From contig NC_088301.1 in assembly GCF_032854445.1 (NCBI RefSeq), positions 4,203,703 to 4,267,702 of the forward strand: a stretch of DNA of 64,000 bases. Reading direction: 5' to 3'. The DNA comes from Liolophura sinensis. Its lineage: Eukaryota > Mollusca > Polyplacophora > Chitonida > Chitonidae. This document shows positions 36,770 through 50,424 of this stretch, one piece after another. Each line of letters opens with the position of its first letter. Positions within the stretch are counted from its first letter, which is position 1. A program made the translations under genes and the position numbers. The notes under the pieces are model-generated. The model was not told where the DNA came from. It made no database searches and saw only the letters and a list, made by a program, of their open reading frames with translations.

Positions 36770-39700
36770 TGATGATGATGAATTTTCCCTAACTTTAAAC
36801 CTGAAGTGCGAACGTTGTTAACGCCCTACTCTTGTACCTTGTACTCTTTAATAAATAGCCTATCTCTAAGCTTTAACTTGAACACGTAGTGAAAAAAAAA
36901 AACGGTTAAGCTTTTGCCTGAGTGCAAGTTCTTTGGATGGGAATTTCTGAGGATTATCCCAAAATAGTCCACCCAGAGTCTACGCCAGAACCACGGAGAC
37001 ATGTTTAAGTGTAAAGAGTTCACCTTCTCCAGTAACTACATAATTATACATGCCATCGGTAATCTTGAGAATGTTTTCTGAAGACGTTTTCTCAGCGTTC
37101 GTCACGTATCGGATTGCTGATATTCTAAGGGGAAAAATGCTATCTAACAGGAATGGAAGAGAATTTAAGCATCCATATATGGTGTGGGCTTATGTTAGTC
37201 AATACTTAGTTTTGTTATTTAATAACGATTGTTTCCTTCGGAAGTGTTAAGCTTCTATATCATTATTATATATATACATGTATAAAGAGATTATTAATAA
37301 CACCTTATATCTGTAAAATTTTCTTGATCATTTAATTATAAACCACATAGCAGAGCCGTCGAGTGCATATAATTAATAAGGCCTGGAGAGCAACAGACAG
37401 GGGAATTCCAACTGGTCATGTATGACTATGGGACTGCGTCTGTACCTCGCCACCACGACCAATCACCTTCAAAGTACTGGAACCGGATACCCATTTCAGT
37501 GTTGTAGAATCGCTATGTGATCGTGCTGTCTTCCTTTCATAAAGCGATTTGCATTTTCTTTGCATTTTAGTCGTACTAAACTTTCATGGTTAATTTCGAC
37601 ATTTCCTGGTTAAATTCCTTGTAAATTTCCCCATGCCTTTCTTGGGGATTCATCGCAACCAAAATATCTGTTTGGCTCCACCATGTACACATGTACATCG
37701 TTAGATTCAGTTCAACCTCACTTCCACTCTACCATTCACCATTTTGTTTATTTCTTTGTGCTGGATTCGTTTTATGCAAAACTCCTACCGAATTGATTTA
37801 ATTATACCGTGAATGTTTTTGTTTACTTCTTAGTGTCGCATTCACTTCTAACAAACTTGGCTTTCGTAAAATCATTTTCTTCACTTCTTTGCACCGAATT
37901 TGCTCCCTCTGTCCACCTTTTTCAAACCAGATAAATTTTAACCAAAGCTTCTATTTGGTTAACACGAATCTTTTTGTCCACTTCTTTGTGCCCAGTTTAA
38001 TTTAATCAAAAGTTATGTTCGACTTTACCATGAATCATAGAACTCCCTTTTATTTGGATAACACAAATCTCCATGCCCACTTCATTGTACGGGGTTTGCT
38101 TGAAGCAAATCTATTATTGGCTTCTATAGCAAACAATTGTTCCGCATCTTCGTGTCGGATTCTCTTTAACGTAAATGTTCTTCATTTGGAGCATGCAGAC
38201 AACCTGAGCACAGACCAGCATCACCGATAAACACTCGTTCTTTATACTGATGTTATGTTTAGGTTGTCACATCCGAACGCTGTATGCCACATTAACAGAA
38301 AGGCTTCCTTGTTGACGTCGGGAAATCGTCATCCACTCAGCGTAACACAGATGTCGTTTGGTACCAAAACAAGTGATTTAACGCTAGTTTAACTGAGACA
38401 TTGCTCATTATGGCTTCAACAAAAAAACAAGTGGACAACCTTCTGTACTGTATGTGATCATCCATAGAACAACATTAAACAACTTTCTGCGGAACATTTC
38501 TCTTGGATTCGGGAAAAATAGGCCTCTACCGCAGAATTTGACGATGCTTCAGCAGCGTATAGCGACTTGGTAGCTGATTGATTATAACTACATTATTGTG
38601 CGAAAACTACAAACGATTTCGTTTGAAATCGCAAACACAACCTTAGGCCGTTTTTATACAATTTCGTACAACTCGTGCGCGTGTTGTGATTATTTTCTTG
38701 ATGTTACACTGAATCAGGTTACACAAGTGACGCCATATTAAACTGCAATCGCACTGTCTGATTGTCGAGTCGACCCTTCCCATTCGACTAGTCGGATGAA
38801 AACATGACATGCGCCATTCCATGCGATTTTAGCATTCGACAAATCTCATCGTCTTAAAGCAGCCTATGAAACAGAATTGTCCTATTTTCAATCCAATTGT
38901 CGAATAGATTATGGTAGCTTATGACAGCTTATGGCAAGTTTGTTGTAGGGGTGTCAAAATCCCGTCATTACAGCGTCAGTTGTAAGTAGGCCTATACTTC
39001 AGCCATTCGTGGCAAACTATGCAGTAATATAGACGGTAAATTGGTTTCATTTAAAGAAAATAATCCAGATTATCTGATCATTTAACCGTTGTGTACAGCG
39101 CCGATACTATGGAACTGGGGTATATGGCTTTATAGGGAGGCGGCGTATTTTTTAATCCATGAGATTGTGTTAGTGTGAAGCAGGACCTTGAGCCGTTGTT
39201 ACATCAACATGGCGACTCACCAACTACTGTGGCAGTTGTTTGCACGTACAAGTAGGCCTATATGATGACTATGTTAACAGAAAGTCATATCGTAAAATAC
39301 ACTCAATACCGTACTGGTCAGCATTCACAATGTAGAGCATACATGGTCATCATAATAGCAGGTGCCTCACCTTTGTGATTTGGCAGCAACCGTTCATATA
39401 CGAGTCGACCTTGAGCTGGACTGATTCGATGCAATGTTAAACGTGGGCATGAGGGATACATGTTACGGGGATCAGTTAGACAGCGTTAGGCCTACACATG
39501 CAGGGTCCTAAGGATGGCACGTGCTGACTTATTTGGAGAGGCAATGTACGCGTCACAGTTTCGGCAAACATCCAAATAAAAAAAGTAGAAAGAAACATTC
39601 AAACAAATGACTCATCGTGTGTAAACTTGTTTCAATGGGCTGAATGCATTTCGCCCACTTCACCACACCAACAGGTAAAACCACTGATCAGCCTTATATC

Positions 39701-40685
39701 CGGATTGTTGTGTTTTTCTCCTCAGTTAGCTCCATCCTGCATGCTATATCAGGTTGTCACTGCATTTTATGTTGGGAGCAGAGAAACTGGTTAGGCGAAC
39801 AACAGAGCGTGTTTCTGTCATTGCGTCCCGGATTTTACCACAACGAACGTGCTCATCTCACGGCGTTTTTAAAAGCCGCTTTCTGCATATGTTAAGTTTT
39901 AAATGTTCTAAAGGTATTTGTTCATGCTAGATATGACTGATATAGGCATCACGTATACAACGCCATTACACGAGGCAAGCGTATGAGTGGCAACAATGAA
40001 CAGAATGTTCGTTTATGTAGAATCGTTTTCTTTGACAATATATCAGTTTCTAACCTGACCTGAGAGGAAACACAACCATACAATAGGACATAGTGCACAA
40101 AACATGTACACGCGCTGTAATTGGATATAAACCAGCCAGTCAAGTTCGTGTACTCAACGTCACGCGATGACGTGCCATTTCATGCCCCAACACCGTAGAG
40201 TGAAAATTAATCTCGAGTGGGTCGTTAAACACCAGTCAGTCAATGACTTAATCAAACAATCAATCAAAACTGTAAATGACGTTCCTTTCCCAGAGACACA
40301 TCTAAGTTTCGCCATTTTAACACAACAGTTAAGAAATCAAATGCTAAATCAACCATTTCGGGCATAAAAGCCATATTTGAATCTTAAATTCGCATTGTCA
40401 TAATTTGCTATTTGAGATTTTCAGTTCCTGTATGAACTGGTCAAAATTAAGCTTTTTTTGTGGACGGTTCAACCTTAACGGTAACACAGAACAATCATCG
40501 TTACATGACTGGATTTGTTCATTATGTACAGATAGGAAAGTGTAAAACTGAGCTAACTTGTAACGGTTGACCAAAGGCAAGGTATACACACACGCTGGCT
40601 TATCAGATTTCTCTGTGTGTGGACGTGCCATTCTTTATCCAGGGACAAGATAAGCACGTCTATTGAGGTCTACTCCTCCAGGAAT
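36770..40685. other. Intergenic between TTLL7 and IP6K
   Basis: No exon pair with consistent splice phase found. The word taggccta recurs. Apart from the degenerate repeat at 37720-38110, nothing is recognised. Confidence 0.45.
37720..38110. repeat. Very degenerate tandem repeat, about 80-90 bp
   Basis: Recurring tttgttyacttctttgtgcc and gaattygatttaa(t/c)ya words at irregular spacing suggest an old tandem array. Weak. Confidence 0.3.
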
Positions 40686-40689
40686 TTAT

Positions 40690-40853
40690 TTATTTATTTA
40701 GTTGATTGGTGTTTTACGCCGTACTCAAGAATATTTCACTTATACCATGGCGGCCAGCATTATGGTGGGTGGAAACCGGGCAGAGCTCGGGGGAACCCAC
40801 GACCATCCGCAGGTTGCTGACAGACCTTCCCACGTACGACCTGAGAGTACTCC
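40690..40853 (-). mobile_element. Second-family SINE, 3' two thirds
   Basis: Minus orientation, preceded by (attt)n. The tail domain tgttttacgccgtactcaag and the central domain are well preserved; the tRNA head is missing. Confidence 0.85.
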
Positions 40854-40854
40854 T

Positions 40855-43800
40855 CCAGGAAGTCCTGAGTAAAACTGACTGACAGCCTATTGTCACTGTG
40901 TCCTTACCTCAACAAAGACTCAATCAAACAAAGACTAGAGGAATTTATTGCACTACACTAAACTGGTAATCTTCAAAACCATTGAAGTAGAAGAAAACTT
41001 AAAACATGAGACTGAAAAGAGAACATTTTTTCTATCTGGTTGTGCCTGCTGCATAATTTTGCGATTTTTCCTTGCCATACAAGTAAAGCCTGAATACAGC
41101 AAAGCTGGCATAATTCACTGAGTCCATCGCGTCCTCCGTCTTTAACACCCTGTAATTTATGCTGGGGGTGTGTTGCCTCTCAGTCAGTGAGAGCCGCTAA
41201 AACTGCCGCCTTGTTCGTGTAAGCTCAGGCCTAGTTCTTAGGCAAAATGGAGTCGCCAACAGCGGATTTTGGCACGGACCTTACTTATTATTTATCAACT
41301 TGAGGTACATGTAAGAATTTTTTTACGGCATGCACCTGCGAGGAAATGCATACTCTTTTAAATAGTATTTGATTGATATTTAAATTTTCTTCTCCTTTAA
41401 TGAAAAAAAGTTATTTGTATTCATTTATTAATTTCTCGTCTTTGTTGACCAAGACCTGCAAGTATAACCTTGTCCAAAAAATGTAAGTTTTGAACAGGTA
41501 TACAGTGCTCCCTTAACTCTGCATGTGAATCAATGTCTGCGACAATAAATTTTTGTAGAGAAATCCATACTCTTTACAGCGCATGCGCCGCTCTCTACTC
41601 TTCGCTTTACATCACTACCACCAATAGACAAGCTTGACCTTGGAAGCCTAGGACACGCATGTAGGCTTACTTAGGCTTAGCCTCATAACGTGCGTCCTCC
41701 AGTGGAACTATTTAATCAGTACACATTAATAAAATTGTTTTAGGATTTGGTTGGAATCATGTTGTACACAGTCTAGATAAAAACAACGCTGAGGTCACTG
41801 TGGTTACGGTGATGTGGCCGGAAGTGTTGTCAGAAAACATTAACAGTCCGCTTCAACCTTTGTCTCTGATATTACATTATACACATGCATTATCTTTATC
41901 TAAAGTATGTACAGCGTGATTCTAACCAAAACCTGATATAAACCTGAAACAGGCTAAACTTGTCTGGTGGCGGCAGTGATGTAAAGCGAAAGGTAGAAAG
42001 AGATGCATGGGTGGTAATGAGCATGGGAGTGAAGTTCTCACCCACATTTTCGTGTCTCCATTTGACTTATTTTACACAGACCGCGAATTCGAGCTTCGTT
42101 TCATAATAAGACACTGACAACTGTTGGTAAAATGCATGCACATGTAAGTGTTTAATGTATGTGTAAACATCTGTGGCATGTGTAAAAGGCCTATATAACA
42201 GACAAGTTTTTTCACTTAACGCTATTACGTCGAATCCCCTTAGTCGAATGAAAATAGGATAAGCCCTATTTCATACGATTGTAAAGCGCGTCTTGCAAGT
42301 AGACTTGCCCTATTTCATGCCACTGTAGTATTTGACAAATTGCCATGTCTGAACACGTCTTGCAAGTAGACTTGCACAATTTTCTTGGCACTGGTTGTAT
42401 TCAACGGGTCGCTACATCAATTCAGTTGTGTGAAGACGGCTTATAAGTCAGATTTGCATTCTCTGTTCTTTCAACTTGTCCAGTTCGACAAATCGTATGA
42501 TGTGAATGCGGCTTAACTAAAGTTTGATACACAAATTTAAAAAGTATAACCAGAAGTCAGAGTTCATATCACCTGTAAATAATCTTTCTTTACATAATAT
42601 TTTACAATATTTACAACTGTCAACAGGTAAGAGAGTATAACCAGGGTAACAATGTTAACAATTAAATTATAGGCCGTTCAAATACAATACTTCACGTGAA
42701 AATAAAAAATGAAATAAACCATACAAACTGTGTAAGGGTTTCCATGTTACAAATTCAATAATAACTCAATAGTTAAAAAAAACCTTCAATATTGCCCTGG
42801 AAAGAACTTATATGTGGATGAGAGGGTTAGGAGTATGTGTGAGAGTGGGGGTAGGATGTGTGTTGGGGAGTGGGTTGGATGGGTTGGGGGTGGGGTCTGA
42901 TGGCGCTCCGTGAATCATACTGGAGGTAGTTTTGGCCATTACATGTTTACTCAGTGTTACAGCAAACAATGAACCTACATTTTTAAACACCATGTTTACA
43001 TTACATGCATATATCTTACCCAGTTTGACAATATGATTGGTTACATTTCAGTTTTGAAATGTATTCAGTTGGGGCAAAATCTTGCAACTTTTTCCTATAT
43101 GAATCAATCAGCTGATTTGATAGCCAGTGGTAAACCTCACGATTTTGTAAACCTCGGACCGCTACACCATTCTTCTATCAGCTGCCTTGATAAAAACGAT
43201 TCAACTTGCAGTACTGTCCGTCATACCTTTCTAAGGTATTGCAAGACTTTAACAATAAGCAGGTATCAAATTTACACAGTAAACGATAACAATAAATCTG
43301 AGATCATTGGAGCAATGCTTTCCTGTTATAAAGCTCGTTCTAGGCTATAGCCAATCCAGTCAATATAGTCCCAAGTCTAGACTCTAACCAATATGGTTAT
43401 AAATAAGTAATACTTCTCTAGGAAAAATCAGACCGAAACTTTCACCATATTCTGTCCATATTTACTTCTAAATAAAACCAGTCCTTTCACAATACAAAAC
43501 AAAATCACAATACAAAACAAAATCACAAAACAAACCCCTAACACCCTAACCCCTCGCAACAAACAAGAATTAACACTTTTCAATGCCCAAGGACTCGTAG
43601 AATGGCTTCATCCCTCATCTCTATCCTGGGATGAAATAGACAAATGAATAAATGTAAAATTGTAGTACTCATTGCTACATTTCTTACCTAAACTATCTTT
43701 CTGACGAAGTTCCATCTCTTGTACCCAATGTATTGCAAGAGTAATCAATTGACTTAGATTATACTCTCATGCAAAAGTGCATATAACAATCCATTATTCA

Positions 43801-44473
43801 TCAATATTTTTAAAAATAAAAACTATGCATAAATCACTCTAATTAAGCAAAATATGAATGAGCGATACATACAAATACTTTCTCCACTTAGAACTGGGCA
43901 CCAACAATGTGCTTCTTATCACTAGATCTCAAACCATTTCAACCTTGCTGGCACATCCACTGCTTACTACTGGGTTCCGCTTAAAGCTTTTCTCATAAAA
44001 TGGCTTGGGAGACTTGTTCTGCACAAGCCCAGGTTACCTAGTGTTCTCTCCTCTAAGAGGAAGAGGGGCCTCCGTGGCTCAGTCTAAGAGGAAGAAGAGT
44101 TGTACTGATGAATAGGGCTTCAGATCAAACAAAACTGGAGGCAAAAAATAAAAATCAAAAAAGTAATAAAGCTCTACTTCTAACACTCTTCTAAAGGCTA
44201 CCACACATATCAGTTAATTTCAGGTGGAATGAGATTTGAAATTTGAGATCACTCTACACTACTTGATATTGCTTTTCCTACAGATTAGCACCCATGTGAG
44301 CCCCTGAGCCACTTATTCCCCAATGGCACCTCAACATGTAGCTGTTACTCATTCACCATTATTACACTGATACATCTAAAATCACAAGGTAATAAAAAAC
44401 AAATTAACAGTAATTGGTGCCAATAAAATATACACAAGTTACAGTAAAGTTATTATTATTTGTTTCAGTTGTG
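40855..44473. other. IP6K 3' UTR and flank
   Basis: Immediately past the IP6K stop on the minus strand. No clear poly(A) signal close to the stop. A tRNA-like SINE head remnant (gcctccgtggctcagt) at about 44069 and a short region of inverted words near 42230-42510. No coding region supported. Confidence 0.4.
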
Positions 44474-45055
44474 TTAGCTAGCCGTACTGTAACTGTGTTG
44501 AAATTCCCGGAGAAGCCTTGTCAAATTCTCCAGACCAAACAAGTAGCCACGATCTGGTCCATTGTGATCTGCTACATCTTGAAGGAAGTCCTTGTGCGTA
44601 GCATGGGCAAAGTCTATCATACGCACGTCCACGCTGGGTGTGCCCAATGTCCGATGCTTGTGGTTATCACATAGTGTGTCAGATGACAATGATGTGGATG
44701 TACTAGGTAATGATTCTAGAGACACTGAATTGTCCGTGTTAGGGTTCTGTGCGGGTGAGGGGTGTGGAGTGGAGGGGCCAGGATTACCCTGGGGAGAGGG
44801 GCTAGACGTATCTGTGAGCTCCGCCCCATCATACATCATCAGCAGAGAGCTGGAGTAAAAGCGGAAAGTCTCCTGTTTCTCTACTACTGTATAAAGTTGC
44901 TGAAGCTTTGCCACGAACAAGTGAATGACATCTGTCCGTAAGCGATGACCGTTGTGTAAAAACTGATGTAATGCCTGTTTGAACCCATCTACACTCAAGC
45001 TCCGCCCATAGTACTTGTTGTGACAGATGTACTTCCCACTACTTGCCTGGTACAC
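44474..45055 (-). CDS. IP6K: IP6K last coding exon
   Basis: Residues 246-438, from [20 protein letters not shown] to the stop at 44474-44476. Includes SSSLL, the Ser/Pro-rich insert, [14 protein letters not shown] and [11 protein letters not shown]. Acceptor aaattgcag. Confidence 0.96.
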   Translation of the reverse strand: MYQASSGKYICHNKYYGRSLSVDGFKQALHQFLHNGHRLRTDVIHLFVAKLQQLYTVVEKQETFRFYSSSLLMMYDGAELTDTSSPSPQGNPGPSTPHPSPAQNPNTDNSVSLESLPSTSTSLSSDTLCDNHKHRTLGTPSVDVRMIDFAHATHKDFLQDVADHNGPDRGYLFGLENLTRLLREFQHSYSTAS

Positions 45056-48000
45056 CTGCAATTTGAAATAAAAAAGCTTTGAAGTTGATAAACAAGTAGC
45101 CTCCACTCCCACTCCATTATGTTTACTCATTACAATTGCAGGTCATTCAAACATATCGTTCTTTATAAGAATCTAGCCCCTTAATGTTCATGAGGGTTTG
45201 TTTTGTTTTCGTCTTTTTCTTTTTGGCCTTAATATATGCATTCACTTTTTTATATATATCCCCTGCTTTCCTTGTTTGCTAGAAATATATGACTTTTCCT
45301 TTGTTTTCCAGGAAAGTTTCCAGGCCCTGAATGTTCAATATTAAGATCATGCTCAGGTTTTCCAGGCTTATGAAGCCTTGCCCAAAAGAGGCGTTTATTT
45401 CTGCTACATTCTACGTATTAGCACTGAATCCACTTCACAGCTCTGACATATCTCACAGCCTAACAGTTGGCTTTCTGCAATCCTCAGTGGTTCAACGACC
45501 GAAACCCAGGTAAAGGTTTTTAACGCCTCAAAACCATGTACAGGCCACTGTGTAATCAACCACGCCATGCTTTCTGCATTGCTGATCATTCATGCCAGGC
45601 AAGGATATCATGGTTGAGTGGCTATTTTAGCCAGGCTATATTACAATCCACCGGTAGGAAAAATTTGTCAGTCCTCATGCTGTGAACACACTGTATGTGT
45701 TAACTGTAGAATGTGGCTGTATTGCCCTCTCTGACTAGGAGGCCAATTTTCTGCACTACCACTGCTGAGTACACTTGTCAGAGAGGATCACAAAAGCAAT
45801 GTTTAAGAGTTTCCCCAAAGCGTAAACACAATAACTATGAATAACTTCATATTAAGTGATCTGTAACTTACCCATGTCAATGGCATATGTTAATTTCATA
45901 AACTAAGCTATTAAAAAAAGAAAGTCTGCGGTCTTTCATTAACTTTCTTGTTATTGTCATTACTTATTTAGGGGGTTTTAACACCACTGTTAGGAATATT
46001 TCACTTGTATGACAAAGGTCAAGTTCATACACATATATGTTAGCTATTGGCATTCTATAAATGCACATATTGGGACTGTTTGACAAACTTCAGCGTGCTT
46101 CACAAATTCTATAGCTTAATCAGTCCAGGACCCCCTATGTATTAAAGTGAAATATTTTTGAGTACCATGTAAAATTCCTATCAAATCTCATGAAAACAGA
46201 GGTGATGTCAAAATATTCAGGTATCCAGGTAAGAAGTCGATGTACTACCACAAGGACATACCTGCATACCACAAATTCTTAGGCCTATTGTTGCTGATGT
46301 TGTTGTTTCACATTTCATCATCTGACTTTTTTTCTTAGACTCGGGCGCATCATCTCCGTGTTGCCGGGTGCCCATTTTGAGGTCAAGGACACATGGATAC
46401 CTGAACTGAGCAGCAACATTCTCCAGTAAGATAAACTCTGCAGCTGGGTCAAGGACAATATGAATACCAATGTGTCTTACATGTAACCTGATTGGAGTTT
46501 AATTTTCAGTGCCTGGGAGCCATTGGGAGTTGCGTACCTTATTTAACAATATTTGCACCAGGTTACAACTGTCTCTATTTCACACCCTCACTCACAAGAC
46601 ACTTGGGGAAAATCACATCACCAAGACTCCAGCTTCAAGGCAAAAAAGCAAAACAAAAACGTCAATGGTGTCCAAACTGGCTTGAAGCAGGAGACTACTG
46701 ACAAACACAAGTGCAATAATGTTGTAATGTTGGGATTATCTGTTCCTGGAAATATAAACAGATCTGGTTGTAAGAGAGGAAAGCCAGGCTTCAAATATGC
46801 ACTGAATTTCAACAAAAGGATACTGGAGTCAGAGTCAGAGTCTGCCTTGGACTTCCTCATCTTGGCCATTTGTCGCTTATGACAGCTGATACTCCACGGG
46901 TTCAGACTGGCAGCTGTGCCTGACCCATCGAATTTGCTGTCTGAGAACTGCTTCCCTGTCTGGCTGACCATCTCTATACTGCCACTGCGCAGTAACCGCA
47001 TACTGCAAACACAATAACATGAGCACTACATTACACTGTTCACAGTCCCCAAACTGTAGTCATAATTCATACCATATCATGTACCTTTTAAACCATTCAG
47101 GAAGATGAAGTCCCATATACATGTAGCATGATGGAAATGCAGATGGGGCCTGGGGGTGGTTTCATTAAGCGTTCTTAGTTAAGTAAGCCCTTAACTACCA
47201 TGGCAACCTATGTTGTAGAGATATAAAGTGCACTTAGCTAAGGGATACTTAAGTATGCTTCATGAGACCAGCCCCTGGCCCTTGGCTATTTCAGGCAAAA
47301 GTTGGTCACAAGTACATGAAACACAGATAAGGAAAATACTGCAAATCTCAGCTGGGGCCTGGCTATTTTAGGTAGAATGTGGTCACAAGTACATGAAAAG
47401 TAGATGAAGAAAATACTGCAAATCTCAGCTGGGGCCTGGCTATTTTAGGTAGAATGTGGTCACAAGTACATGAAACACAGATAAGGAAAATACTGCAAAT
47501 CTCAGCTGGGGCCTGGCTATTTTAGGCAAAATGTGGTCACAAGTACATGAAACACAAATGAGGAAAATACTGCAAATCTCAGCTGGGGCCTGGCTATTTT
47601 AGGCAGAATGTGATCACAAGTACATGAAACACAGATATGGAAAATACTGCAAATCTCAGCTGGGGTCTGGCTATTTTAGGCAGAATGTGATCACAAGTAC
47701 ATGAAACACAGATATGGAAAATACTGCAAATCTCAGCTGGGGTCTGGCTATTTTACGCACAATGTGGTCACAAGTACATGAAACACAGATAAGGAAAATA
47801 CTGCAAATCTCAGCTGGGGTCTGGCTGTTTTAGGCAGAATGTGGTCACAAGTACATGAAACACAGATATGGAAAATACTGCAAATCTCAGCTGGGGTCTG
47901 GCTATTTTACGCACAATGTGGTCACAAGTACATGAAACACAGATAAGGAAAATACTGCAAATCTCAGCTGGGGTCTGGCTATTTTACGCACAATGTGGTC

Positions 48001-50044
48001 ACAAGTACATGAAACACAAACAAGGAAAATACTGCAAATCTCAGCTGGGATCTGGCTATTTCAGAATGTGGTCTCCATTAATACAAAGAAAATACTGTTA
48101 CATAGTATGATAATTCTGGATACTGTGTATCAGACTGGTTGATTGGTTGGATTATTTGATTGGTGTCGAACACCATACTCAAGACCTTGGCATGCATATG
48201 ACAGCTGCTAGGTTTAAGGGCGGAGGAAACTGGGATGCCCGTAGTATACCACTGTCCTGTGGCAGGTATCTCACAAACCTCATGATTTAAAGCCCCATCC
48301 AAAGCAGTGAGAGCTGGACTTGAGCACATGATCTCAGCAGTCCATAGCCATCTGAGCCAGTAAAGGCCCCTGTATCCCAGCTTGAGAATGACCTTAAAAC
48401 CCAGTCATAAACAATCAGGATATGGTCTTCATTAACAGACACTGAAAGGCCCAAATTACTGGGGTCACTATGGTATTTACTGGGGTCACTACAGTATTTA
48501 CTGGAGTCACTACAGTATTTACTGGGGTCACTATGGTATTTGCTGGGGTCACTACGATATTTACTGGGGTCACTGCGGTAATTACTGGGGTTACCACAGT
48601 ATTTACTGGTGTCACTACATATTTAGTCCAACAGTGTCAGTAGAAGACAGTGACCTTCCACCTAATTCTATGTCTGCTGGGTTTCACCTATTTCTAAAAT
48701 GTGGACCATAAACACATTGTAGCCAGTGTCAGTTACAGAGAGAGCCAGTAAGTAGGTCAAAAGATCACTTAAGTTCTATTTATATTTTGATCACATGATT
48801 CATAATGTTTACACGCTCTAAAAAGCAATGCTAATGTTTAGAGGACAACAACTTTTACCACATGTCCACAGTCTGCATTTTCCAATCTTTCTTTCTTACA
48901 CTGGAGAGCAAACTACACATCAAAATAGATCATTTAATTTTGGCAAGGACCAGTATGAGACGAGTGTAAAACATGAGAGATGTACTCCTAAATTTATCAA
49001 AATTATCTACGCTGAACACATCTACCTAAAATGTCAATTTCTCGCTAGCAGACTTGCTTTAATTAACCCTCTAATACAGTTATTATGACATAATTTAGTA
49101 GTTCCTATATTTTTACTAACGCACAAAACAGATGATGCGTAACAAACTCATGAAAGCCATCTGACTGAGTGAATGTTTTATCATTCATCTTACTCTCACT
49201 CACTTCAAGCATGTCAGGAGAGTAAAAAGAGGAGCTAGCCCAATGCATGGTGTCCGATTTTTGCTCCTCCATTTCAAGACAAACTTTATCTTCCAGTACA
49301 ATTGTTTGACAAATGAAGTTTCACATTGTGTATAATTTTCAAACAGTTCTTTTCAAGCCTCAGTGAGAAACATATGAGTTTTTGTTATGATTTCTTTGGC
49401 GTAAAGCCATTACCTATAACAGCCGTGTGTGGGACTCTTCCCTGCTCGAGATTGAGATGTCATATCTGGACTCCTCCTGCCTTTGTTCTCTGAAGGTCTT
49501 GATGAGCATGGCACGTCTTTAGAAGCATGGGACGGGTAACCCACAAATGTCACGTAACCCTCACTGTCTTCTATCAACTGGACCTCTATACTCCCTGCAC
49601 AAAAACACAACATGTGCCTGACAATTACAAGGAGCCAGTCTCTATAAACTTTAAAAATTATCATTTGACATGTCTTTAATTGATTCCGGGTTAGTACACT
49701 TTGGTCTCATTCAGGCCTATTTCAGTTCCATTATGTATACTGTTTATCTGTAATATTTTTGTTCAGACAAGCAGGTATTTTCATCATTCTTAAGTTAACA
49801 TAATTCTTGTTACTGTCCTAATGATTCTACCCGTGAAACACTCACCTTTGAATTCTGGGGTAAAAGGATGCAACTCTTGAGGCAGTGTTGAATAGAAATG
49901 GTATTCTCGTGAACAAAGGGGTTTACACACAGTGTTCTCATTAAATCGAAACATGCTAGTATGGCCCCCAACCTGGTGGATGAACGGCTGCAGTTCTACA
50001 GGCTGACACTCGGCACTTCCTGACTCCATGTTTTGTTCTGGCAT
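44474..50044 (-). CDS. IP6K: Inositol hexakisphosphate kinase, IP6K (whole gene, 5 coding exons)
   Basis: Phosphorylates InsP6 to 5-InsP7 (an inositol pyrophosphate) using ATP, in cytosol and nucleus. Coding exons in order: 50044-49846, 49594-49414, 47002-46824, 46437-46262, 45055-44474. All junctions are GT-AG and in phase, totalling 1317 nt or 438 residues, against about 440 for human IP6K1. Motifs: PxxxDxKxG at P201-D205-K207-G209 ([16 protein letters not shown]), SSSLL at 313-317 before MYDG, IDFAH with D393, and [11 protein letters not shown] near the C-terminus. The N-terminal block [16 protein letters not shown] is also typical of IP6K. A Ser/Pro/Thr-rich insert (about 325-385) separates the two catalytic halves, as in vertebrate IP6Ks. 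IPMK and IP3K are excluded by the N-terminal block. Upstream untranslated exons are likely but not proven. Confidence 0.95.
46262..46437 (-). CDS. IP6K: IP6K coding exon 4 (PxxxDxKxG motif)
   Basis: Residues 187-245: [20 protein letters not shown], then [14 protein letters not shown] and IGLRICGMQ. Carries the inositol-binding PxxxDxKxG signature. The exon is short and lies between the acceptor at 46438-46440 and donor gtatgt. Confidence 0.96.
46824..47002 (-). CDS. IP6K: IP6K coding exon 3
   Basis: Residues 127-186, with [17 protein letters not shown], equivalent to HNPWSLRCHKQQLSRM of IP6K1. Ends with one base that makes the AAG (Lys187) codon with exon 4. Confidence 0.93.
47290..48075. 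repeat. 77-bp minisatellite in the IP6K intron between exons 2 and 3
   Basis: About 10 units (gcaaatctcagctggggcct, ggctattttaggcagaatgt, ggtcacaagtacatgaaaca, cagataaggaaaatact). Successive starts at 47351, 47428 and 47505 confirm 77 bp. Confidence 0.95.
48126..48372 (-). mobile_element. Old tRNA-headed SINE in an IP6K intron
   Basis: Minus orientation. The head reads ggcctttactggctcagatgg, with gtgctcaagtccagctctc as box B region. The tail matches gattggtgtcgaacaccata. Diverged. Confidence 0.65.
48458..48620. repeat. 21-bp tandem repeat in the same IP6K intron
   Basis: About 7 units of tttactggggtcactacagta. The minus strand reads a spurious VTPVNTV peptide repeat. Confidence 0.9.
49414..49594 (-). 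CDS. IP6K: IP6K coding exon 2
   Basis: Residues 67-126: a beta-strand [14 protein letters not shown] followed by a low-complexity basic/Ser tail, as in vertebrate IP6Ks. Both junction phases match neighbours (G+GG, AG+T). Confidence 0.9.
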
Positions 50045-50071
50045 TGTAATGTTGTGATCCTTTCGGATTTC
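49846..50071 (-). CDS. IP6K: IP6K first coding exon
   Basis: The exon begins at 50071 after acceptor ttttacag, so it has 27 nt of 5' UTR before the ATG at 50044; further upstream exon(s) must be untranslated. It encodes residues 1-66 with the [12 protein letters not shown] and VCKPL segments, and donor G/gtgagt. Confidence 0.92.
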
Positions 50072-50149
50072 CTGTAAAACTTATTTAAGTCTGAAAAATA
50101 TAAGAAGAAAAAACATGTGTGCACAATGTATGTATGTATGCATGGGGTA

Positions 50150-50418
50150 TTACAGTGTACTTAATAATTTTTCGGTCATATAACAACAAGGTGTCATTAG
50201 GTGTGTGTACATGTACTCTGTCTTCTTGGGGAAGGACGAGTCCATGCTGCCAAAGTGCTGCCGTCACTGAAGTATCAAGTCGAAGATACGAGACAGGACA
50301 CCCCACCCAGTCACATTATACTGACACTAGGCCAACCAGTCCTGTTTCCTCACAGTGCTAAGCACGAAGCGAAGCAGCAAGAAGTAACATATTAAAAGTC
50401 TTTGGTATGACCGGGCTC
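50150..50418 (-). mobile_element. SINE copy upstream of IP6K
   Basis: Minus-oriented and diverged: aatttttcggtcatataac at the tail end, a tgctaagcacgaagcgaagc core, and tgaccgggct at the head. It lies about 80 bp beyond the first coding exon. Confidence 0.72.
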
Positions 50419-50424
50419 CAAAGT

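Noticed and set aside
36826..37023. Minus-strand frame with FKLKLRDR, similar to FKLKLRDK of the exon at 59761-59824
   Set aside because: Only about 8 residues are shared, with no further similarity; judged coincidence.
43033..43350. 105-codon plus-strand frame opposite the IP6K 3' flank
   Set aside because: No recognisable domain, no splice partners, AT-rich; compatible with chance in the IP6K 3' UTR antisense.
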